Assembly: GCA_017627765.1 (NCBI GenBank)
Contig: JAGAGD010000116.1
Location: forward strand, 1 to 32,871
Length of the DNA stretch: 32,871 bases
DNA from: Prevotella sp.
GTDB taxonomy: Bacteria; Bacteroidota; Bacteroidia; Bacteroidales; Bacteroidaceae
Direction of reading: 5' to 3'
A program made the translations under genes and the position numbers. Positions 27,262-32,871 of the stretch are shown here, in pieces. Each line of letters begins with the position of its first letter. The first letter of the stretch is position 1. The notes beneath the pieces are model-generated. The model was not told the DNA's origin, did not search any database, and was given only the letters and a program-made list of their open reading frames with translations.

Positions 27262-28905
27262 ATGAAACGCATCTACCTTTTTATAGCTACGGCTTTGCTC
27301 GTATGTGGTAGTGTCTCTGCCCAAGACGACAACAAGGTGACTGTAAGTGGAAGTATTCAGAGTGACGTGCTAATTCCTCAAGACGACAAGAAAATCGGCA
27401 CAGAGGAAACAAGCCACTGGGGACTTACCAATTCTTATGCAGACGTTCAGATAGGAAGTAAATATCTTGACGCTGGAGCGAGAGTGGAATTCCTGCGCTT
27501 TCCGTTGCCTGGTTTTGAAAAAGACTTTAAGGGATGGGGACTTGCCAACATCTATGCAAAGTTTCATACTGAGGAATTTGACTTAACTGTTGGTAACTTC
27601 TACGACCAGTTTGGTTCTGGATTCATATTCAGAACTTACGAAGAGCGTGCACTTGGCATTGACAATTCTCTGCTTGGTGCCCGCCTGGCAGTACGCCCAG
27701 TTAAGGGAGTTCAGATAAAAGGACTTACAGGTCAGCAACGCCGCTATTGGGCACACAACGACTCTTGGGTTTCGGGTGCCGACATGGAGTTGAGCCTTGA
27801 CGAGTGGTTTAAAGGACTCTCAAACAATAATACTTATATCACTCTTGGTGGTTCTTTCGTTAACAAGCATGAGTCTGACGAGGACATCATGGCAGACCCG
27901 CTTCATAAACTCAACCTTCCTCACAATGTTAATGCTTGGGATGCACGAGTAAGATTGCAGAAAGGAGGATTCAATGTACTTGCTGAGTATGCACAGAAGA
28001 CTCAAGACCCCTCTTACGACAATGGATACATCTACCGTCGTGGAAACGTAGCCATGCTTTCTGCAAGTTATTCGCAGCGAGGCATGAGCCTCTTGTTACA
28101 GGCAAAACGCTCAGACAACATGTCGTTCCGTAGCCGTAGAACAATGACAGGTACTTCTTCTTTCATCAACCACTTGCCAGCCTTCACGCTCGACCACACA
28201 TATGCACTTGCTGCACTTTACCCATACGCAACAAATCCTAATGGAGAATGGGCTTATCAGGCAGAGTTCGGTTATCTTTTCAAGAAAAATACATTCTTAG
28301 GCGGCAAGTACGGAACAAGCGTGAAGATTAACTTCTCTCATGTTGAGGGCATCGACAAGAATCCTAAGACACTCAATGGTTTGTCAAGAGGTAGCGAAGG
28401 CTATGGCTCTTCATTCTGGAAGTGGGGCGATGACGGCATGTACTATCAGGACATCAACATACAGATAGCAAAGCGAGTAACAAAGACATTCTCGTTTAAC
28501 TTTATGTATATGAACCAGTTCTATAACAAAGCTGTTGTAGAAGGACATGGCGACAAGATACGTTCCAACATCTTTGTTCTCGACGCAAAGAATAAGTTTA
28601 ACAACAAGACCACTCTTCGTGGAGAGTTGCAGTATTTGCAGACAAGCCAGGATGAAGGCAACTGGATGTTCGGACTCTTGGAACTTTCGCTTGTTCCTCA
28701 CTGGATGTTTACAGTCAGCGATATGTATAACTGTGGTAAGACCGATATCCATTACTATCAAGGTCTTGTTACATTCAATACAGGTTCTCACCGCTTGGCT
28801 GTCGGCTATGGCCGTACCCGTGCGGGATTCAACTGCTCTGGTGGTGTCTGCCGTTATGTGCCAGCACAAAAAGGTGTAACCGTCTCATATAATTACAATT
28901 TCTGA
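27262..28905 (+). CDS. Outer-membrane barrel-like protein, DUF6029-like
   Basis: 547 residues from the ATG at 27262, which starts the signal peptide MKRIYLFIATALLVCGSVSAQ; the ATG at 27217 adds 15 polar or mixed residues without purpose. The mature protein is made of alternating strands: VTVSGSIQSDVLIP, DLTVGNFYDQFGSGFIFRTYE, and a C-terminal VTVSYNYNF ending in Phe, as expected for an outer-membrane barrel recognised by BAM. From memory this matches the DUF6029 family, commonly next to Omp28 and TlpA genes in Bacteroidetes; function unknown. The next gene starts 31 bases later. Confidence 0.75.
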   Translation: MKRIYLFIATALLVCGSVSAQDDNKVTVSGSIQSDVLIPQDDKKIGTEETSHWGLTNSYADVQIGSKYLDAGARVEFLRFPLPGFEKDFKGWGLANIYAKFHTEEFDLTVGNFYDQFGSGFIFRTYEERALGIDNSLLGARLAVRPVKGVQIKGLTGQQRRYWAHNDSWVSGADMELSLDEWFKGLSNNNTYITLGGSFVNKHESDEDIMADPLHKLNLPHNVNAWDARVRLQKGGFNVLAEYAQKTQDPSYDNGYIYRRGNVAMLSASYSQRGMSLLLQAKRSDNMSFRSRRTMTGTSSFINHLPAFTLDHTYALAALYPYATNPNGEWAYQAEFGYLFKKNTFLGGKYGTSVKINFSHVEGIDKNPKTLNGLSRGSEGYGSSFWKWGDDGMYYQDINIQIAKRVTKTFSFNFMYMNQFYNKAVVEGHGDKIRSNIFVLDAKNKFNNKTTLRGELQYLQTSQDEGNWMFGLLELSLVPHWMFTVSDMYNCGKTDIHYYQGLVTFNTGSHRLAVGYGRTRAGFNCSGGVCRYVPAQKGVTVSYNYNF

Positions 28906-28936
28906 TTTCTGTGATAATTATAAGAAAGAAAAAGAC

Positions 28937-29764
28937 ATGAAACTAAAAACTTTAATATATTCTATTTTAGGTGTTGCTGCATTAGCACTTAATTCGTGCA
29001 GCAATGTAGATGAAGAAGACAGATATATCTATATGCCTCCACCAGAAGTGGGTCGCAATGTGCTTATCGAAGACTTCACTGGTCAGAATTGTGTTAATTG
29101 TCCTAACGCTCACGAACTTGTAGACGAACTCCTGGCACACTATGGTAACGGACACGTTGTGGCTGTCAGCATCCACGCTGGCGCTTTGGCTATAGCAAAC
29201 GATGCAAAGCACCCATACGGTTTAAAGTTTCCTCTCGGCGATGAATATAACAATCACTGGGGTATTGAGTCTTGGCCAATGGGACTTGTAAACAGAACAG
29301 GCGTGCTGCCATATACATCATGGAGTGCTGCGGTATATAGCGAGATTCAGAAGACCACGCCTTTAGACATTCATGTAGCTACAGACTATAACGAGTCGAA
29401 TAGAGTCTTGACTATCAATGTAAGCACATTGGCAGGAAGTGCTGTAAATGGTAAACTTCAAGTGTGGCTGACTGAAGACGGAATCGTTTCGCGCCAGATG
29501 ATGCCTAATGGCAAACGTAACAACAACTATGTTCATAACAATGTTTTACGCGATGCAGTAAATGGAACATGGGGAGTTGACTATAATGCAGCAGCAGGTG
29601 CAGAGATTCCTTTCAACTATACTTATACAGTTCCAGAAGACTGGGAAGCTGAGAATCTTGCTGTAGTTGCCTTCGTTTATAACGATAGCGGTGTGCAGCA
29701 GGTTGTTCGTAAACCTCTTAAAGAAGTCATTGTTAATGATACTACAGATACTCCAACCGAATAG
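28937..29764 (+). CDS. Omp28-like lipoprotein with CxxC
   Basis: 275 residues. The leader ends in LALNSC, so Cys21 should be lipidated (lipoprotein). After a proline-rich linker (YMPPPEVGRN) comes NVLIEDFTGQNCVNCPNAHE with Cys52 and Cys55, then VVAVSIHAGALA and SWPMGLVNRTG: a thioredoxin-like fold of the Omp28 family, first described as an outer-membrane protein of Porphyromonas gingivalis. The C-terminal half is an Ig-like beta domain (LTINVSTLAGSAVNGKLQVWL). It is probably on the outer membrane, facing the periplasm or the surface. Function unknown; a thiol-based role is suggested by CVNC and by the TlpA gene two upstream. Confidence 0.85.
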   Translation: MKLKTLIYSILGVAALALNSCSNVDEEDRYIYMPPPEVGRNVLIEDFTGQNCVNCPNAHELVDELLAHYGNGHVVAVSIHAGALAIANDAKHPYGLKFPLGDEYNNHWGIESWPMGLVNRTGVLPYTSWSAAVYSEIQKTTPLDIHVATDYNESNRVLTINVSTLAGSAVNGKLQVWLTEDGIVSRQMMPNGKRNNNYVHNNVLRDAVNGTWGVDYNAAAGAEIPFNYTYTVPEDWEAENLAVVAFVYNDSGVQQVVRKPLKEVIVNDTTDTPTE

Positions 29765-29790
29765 TTTCGGTGGAGTTATCTGTTTTTTTG
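29750..29790 (+). terminator. Terminator overlapping the Omp28-like stop codon
   Basis: ACTCCA/TGGAGT and CCGAA/TTCGG form a two-part stem with a one-base bulge around TAGT; the loop contains the TAG stop. After a 6-base gap come seven T. It probably ends part of the transcripts before the two last genes. Confidence 0.65.
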
Positions 29791-29827
29791 TTTTTAAAGG
29801 TAATAACAATAAAAACTGAACAAGAAT

Positions 29828-30469
29828 ATGAAAAAATTATTTACACTAATCGCCGTATTTGGTATGGCAGCGTATGCAAACGCACAGTCATTCGTATTCA
29901 CTATGAAGGGTGAAGTGCTTGACGACAATGCAACTGTTGAAATCAAAGCCCATGAGTATCTCTCACCTTATGATTATAAAGGTGAGATACGTTATGAATG
30001 GCTTATTGATTGTGGCACAGGTGAAGACTTGCTTCTAAAGAATAATACAGGTAGTGACATCCCTTATCATGCAGTTCTTACAACTCCTGAGAACGAAACA
30101 GACTGGGCAATATCATGGTGTATGGGAATGACATGTAAACCAGTTCCTTCTACTCCATTTGATATGGATGAAACCCTTCCTGCAAATGGCAGCCAAAGCG
30201 TAGAATATCATGTTGATATAGAACCAGAAATGGAAGATTACGGTACAATGCTTTCAACAATCAAGGTTGAGGCAAATGGCGAAAGCCGCACCGTAAACAT
30301 TCGTTTCGTTTATGATGAGACTTCAAACTCAATTGCTTCTGTAGGTAATGGCAGTGCTGTTGAAGTTGCTCGTTTTACAGTAGACGGTCGCCAGTTGACA
30401 CAGCCACAGCGAGGTCTCAACATCGTTAAGATGTCAGACGGTTCTATTAAGAAAGTATTAGTAAAATAA
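29828..30469 (+). CDS. Secreted beta-rich protein with type IX-like sorting tail
   Basis: 213 residues. The signal peptide is MKKLFTLIAVFGMAAYANAQ. The body is a small beta-sandwich-like domain (SFVFTMKGEVLDDNATVEIKA) with Cys residues in LIDCGTGED and SWCMGMTCKP that could make disulfides. The last 30 residues, FTVDGRQLTQPQRGLNIVKMSDG and onward, are nearly the same as those of the next protein although the bodies are unrelated; such a shared tail ending KVLVK fits a type IX sorting domain. I do not recognise the body. It may share a start with the large protein at 30504, 34 bases downstream. Confidence 0.7.
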   Translation: MKKLFTLIAVFGMAAYANAQSFVFTMKGEVLDDNATVEIKAHEYLSPYDYKGEIRYEWLIDCGTGEDLLLKNNTGSDIPYHAVLTTPENETDWAISWCMGMTCKPVPSTPFDMDETLPANGSQSVEYHVDIEPEMEDYGTMLSTIKVEANGESRTVNIRFVYDETSNSIASVGNGSAVEVARFTVDGRQLTQPQRGLNIVKMSDGSIKKVLVK

Positions 30470-30503
30470 ATTGTAAGTTAAACATATTAAAACAAAACTG
30501 ATT

Positions 30504-32435
30504 ATGATGAAAAGATTACTAACAGTGGTTGCATTCGTTGCAGCCGCATTGAGCATGAATGCTCAGGTGTTCAAGGCAGAGTCTGTGAAAAACTTTGCTA
30601 AGAAAAACATAATGGCTTCACCAGCTAAGGCAGCAACTGGAACAATCTGGTGGGGTTATGGAGATATTAATACAGTAGAAGATTACGGTGTTTTAGGTAC
30701 TCAGAGAACAGAAACTTATGACATTGCAATGCGCATCACTGGCGATAATTCATCAGTTGTAGGTAAAGCTATCAAGGCTATCAGCGTTGCTTTGTATCAG
30801 AAAAGTGTACTCAAGGACGTTAAGGTTTGGCTTTCTACTAGTTTGCCAACTTCTGCTTCAGCAGCCAACATTTGCTGTGTAGATGTTCCAAGTGCAGACT
30901 TAGTTGATTTATATACCGACAGCAAGACCATTGACGTTGAGTTGCCAGAGGCTTACACAGTAACAAATCAAGGTGTTTACGTTGGATATACCTTTACTGT
31001 TACTAACGTTTCAGGACAAGGTGGTCAGTATCCTATCGTAATGTTGAAAGAAACCGACGTACCTAATACATTGTTCATCAGCACTCCTGCTATAGGTGGA
31101 TGGCAAGATGCAAAGCAGTATGGTATGTGTGCTACTCGCGTATTGCTTGAAGGCGAATTCGCTTCAGACAATGCTGCATTTGCTGACTTTGGCAATATAG
31201 TTGTTGCTATGAATGGAACAGTAAAGAAAAATGTTGCACTCATAGGTAAAGGTGTAAATCAGATAAATAACATCAGCTATAAGATGACTATTGACGGTGT
31301 TGATCAAGAAGAAAAGACTGTCAATGTTAACCCTGCAATTTCTCTTGGAACTACAGGCAATGTAGAAATAGAATTCCCTGGTGCTTCTGAAGCAAAAGTA
31401 CAAGATGTTAAATTGACTGTAACAAAGGTTAATGGCGAAAGCAGTGAGGTTGAAGCAAATGCTGCAACAGGAAAGATTACAACAGCAACAGTATCAAAGC
31501 TGGTTGATCGTGGCATTGTTGTTGAAGAGTACACTGGTACAGGCTGTGGATGGTGTCCACGTGGCTGGGTAGGAATGGAAAAGATGCGCGAGAAGTTTGG
31601 TGACAAATTCATCGGCGCTGCTATCCACCAGTACAATAGCTCAGACCCTATGTATATTACCCCAGCAAATTATGCTAAATTAGGATTTGCAGGTGCTCCT
31701 TCTTGTATGATTAATCGTGCATCTGGTGGTATCGACCCTTATTATGGTACTGGTGATGATATTTGTGACGATATCCAGGCTGCACTTGAAGTTCCTGCAG
31801 TGGTAGGTTTGGATGTAACTGGTGAATATAACGAAGACGGCACAGAGGTAAATGCTAAAGCTACTGTTGAAGCGCTTATCGATGGCGGTCCTTATGCAAT
31901 AGAGTATGTTCTGATTGCTGATGGACTCGAAGGTGGTACAAGCTCTTGGAAGCAGTCTAATTATTATACATCTTATTCTTCTTCTCAGCTTCCTGAAGAT
32001 ATTGCTCCATTCGGAAATGGCGGTGCATGGGGACAGGATAAAGTTTCTCTCGTATTCAACGACGTAGCTATTGCAAGTTCTTATTCTTCATCAATGAATC
32101 AGGCAGAGCCTATCGGTACAATGACAGCAGGCGAGGTTAAGGAGAATACATTCACATTGAAGATGCCTACAAAGGCTGCCCTGAAGAAAGCTATCATACT
32201 TGACAAGGTTGCAGTCCTTGCATTCATTATTAATCCTGACGGAACAATAGAGAATGGAGCTAAGTTCTACTTGCAACCAAGCGAAGAACTGGGTATAGCA
32301 GACAATGCTACTGTTAAGGAAGCAACAGCAGTTGGTTACTACAGTGTAGACGGACGTCAGCTTGCTCAGCCACAGCGCGGTCTCAACATCGTTAAGATGA
32401 GCGATGGCAGCACTGTTAAAATCATGGTTAAGTAA
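30504..32435 (+). CDS. Secreted protein with Omp28-like CGWC domain and sorting tail
   Basis: 643 residues. The signal peptide (MMKRLLTVVAFVAAALSMNAQ) is followed by a jelly-roll-like N-terminal domain (about 50-215) and an Ig-like domain (about 225-330). A thioredoxin-like domain starts VVEEYTGTGCGWCPRGWVGM with Cys348 and Cys351, followed by FIGAAIHQYN and a cis-Pro-like GAPSCMINR. This resembles the Omp28-like gene at 28937 (LIEDFTGQNCVNCPN). An Ig-like domain follows, and the tail YSVDGRQLAQPQRGLNIVKM is shared with the gene before it. It is probably carried across the outer membrane by type IX secretion and left on the surface; substrate unknown. A strong terminator follows. Confidence 0.8.
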   Translation: MMKRLLTVVAFVAAALSMNAQVFKAESVKNFAKKNIMASPAKAATGTIWWGYGDINTVEDYGVLGTQRTETYDIAMRITGDNSSVVGKAIKAISVALYQKSVLKDVKVWLSTSLPTSASAANICCVDVPSADLVDLYTDSKTIDVELPEAYTVTNQGVYVGYTFTVTNVSGQGGQYPIVMLKETDVPNTLFISTPAIGGWQDAKQYGMCATRVLLEGEFASDNAAFADFGNIVVAMNGTVKKNVALIGKGVNQINNISYKMTIDGVDQEEKTVNVNPAISLGTTGNVEIEFPGASEAKVQDVKLTVTKVNGESSEVEANAATGKITTATVSKLVDRGIVVEEYTGTGCGWCPRGWVGMEKMREKFGDKFIGAAIHQYNSSDPMYITPANYAKLGFAGAPSCMINRASGGIDPYYGTGDDICDDIQAALEVPAVVGLDVTGEYNEDGTEVNAKATVEALIDGGPYAIEYVLIADGLEGGTSSWKQSNYYTSYSSSQLPEDIAPFGNGGAWGQDKVSLVFNDVAIASSYSSSMNQAEPIGTMTAGEVKENTFTLKMPTKAALKKAIILDKVAVLAFIINPDGTIENGAKFYLQPSEELGIADNATVKEATAVGYYSVDGRQLAQPQRGLNIVKMSDGSTVKIMVK

Positions 32436-32507
32436 ACAGGATAGAGTAACGGCAGAATAGAAATAGCTAAATCAGCATTCTGCCTATATTTCCGAAACAA
32501 TAAGGTA

Positions 32508-32553
32508 AAGACTCTTTGGTTTGTCGAGTGTGCAAGCCAAAGAGTCTTTTTTT
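32508..32553 (+). terminator. Terminator of the tlpA-Omp28 cluster
   Basis: AAGACTCTTTGG and CCAAAGAGTCTT are perfect 12-base complements around a 17-base loop, followed by a run of T. Confidence 0.9.
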
Positions 32554-32640
32554 GTTTTGAGTCATTCTATGAAAATCATCACTTTTTATTTGGAGTAGAT
32601 GCTTATTTGTAATTACTACTTACAAACCGAAAGTTCCAAA

Positions 32641-32816
32641 ATCGTCTCGATATTTTGACGAAAAAAGTAAAAAATCTTGACAAACGGAATTTTCATTCTA
32701 GAGAAAGATTTTCCGCTTGGCACGAGGCTGAATGCTAAAAAGCGTTTAATTGTTAATCAATCGGCTTAAACTATGTGAACGAACATAAGGAACGAAAAAG
32801 TGAAAGGTGTCCTTTC
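32641..32816 (-). repeat. Copy B of the dispersed noncoding element
   Basis: Read on the minus strand it matches copy A at 16519-16711, starting at the palindrome GAAAGGTGTCCTTTC (32802-32816, plus strand). The match is strongest in the first 80 bases and weaker but still recognisable through TCTCTAGA and TTTGTCAAG to about 32641. No reading frame lies in 32436-32871. Confidence 0.7.
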
Positions 32817-32871
32817 GCGATGCGAAACGTGGCATATCGCAGTGCGATATGTGGCATATTGCAGTGCCAAA
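32811..32871 (+). repeat. Tandem 22-base palindromic units, cut by window end
   Basis: Unit 1 is TTTCGC-GAT-GCGAAA (32813-32827). Unit 2 is ATATCGCA-G-TGCGATAT (32834-32850). Unit 3 starts ATATTGCAGTG at 32856 and is less symmetric before the window ends. The spacers are CGTGGC and GTGGC; TGGCA recurs with a 22-base period. Confidence 0.75.

Overview
The window looks like a chromosomal segment of a Bacteroidetes bacterium, most likely Prevotella or a close relative. This rests on Bacteroidetes-type promoters (TTTG, about 20 bases, TAnnTTTG) before many genes, C-terminal sorting tails of the type IX secretion kind, GLPGLI-family proteins, a NigD-like lipoprotein, an Omp28-like lipoprotein and a short-chain-dehydrogenase type threonine dehydrogenase. 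The genus is inferred; no rRNA gene is present. I saw no tRNA, CRISPR array, transposase or phage gene.

Layout. Positions 1-4900 carry cell-surface genes: the 3' end of a secreted protein with a sorting tail, a leucine-rich-repeat protein without a signal peptide, a large Ig-like secreted protein broken by one in-frame TAG, and a 56-residue acidic protein. Positions 5000-7400 hold the divergent pair kbl and tdh, which together turn threonine into glycine and acetyl-CoA. Positions 7450-12160 are a five-gene minus-strand run: PASTA protein, RluD-type pseudouridine synthase, Ddl, an acyltransferase and a NigD-like lipoprotein. Positions 12280-16250 are housekeeping: rpmH (minus) diverging from efp, a family 2 glycosyltransferase, radC, a SufT-like Fe-S factor and lpxH.

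After a 700-base AT-rich gap come three tandem GLPGLI paralogues and a large outer-membrane beta-barrel protein (16967-22229), probably one operon. Dps (minus) and a secreted GH2 beta-galactosidase (plus) follow as a divergent pair. The last block (26676-32435) encodes a TlpA-like thioredoxin, a DUF6029-like barrel protein, an Omp28-like lipoprotein with a CxxC, and two secreted proteins with nearly the same sorting tail, one of which has a CGWC thioredoxin-like domain. I read this as a candidate extracytoplasmic thiol-redox system tied to type IX secretion.

The noncoding DNA holds some of the least explained signals. Two diverged copies of a roughly 180-base element lie in opposite orientation at 16519-16711 and 32641-32816. 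The second runs into a tandem array of 22-base palindromic units whose arms differ between units but stay self-complementary. A perfect 15+15 base inverted repeat follows lpxH, and a 15-base palindrome sits on the -33 box of the beta-galactosidase promoter.
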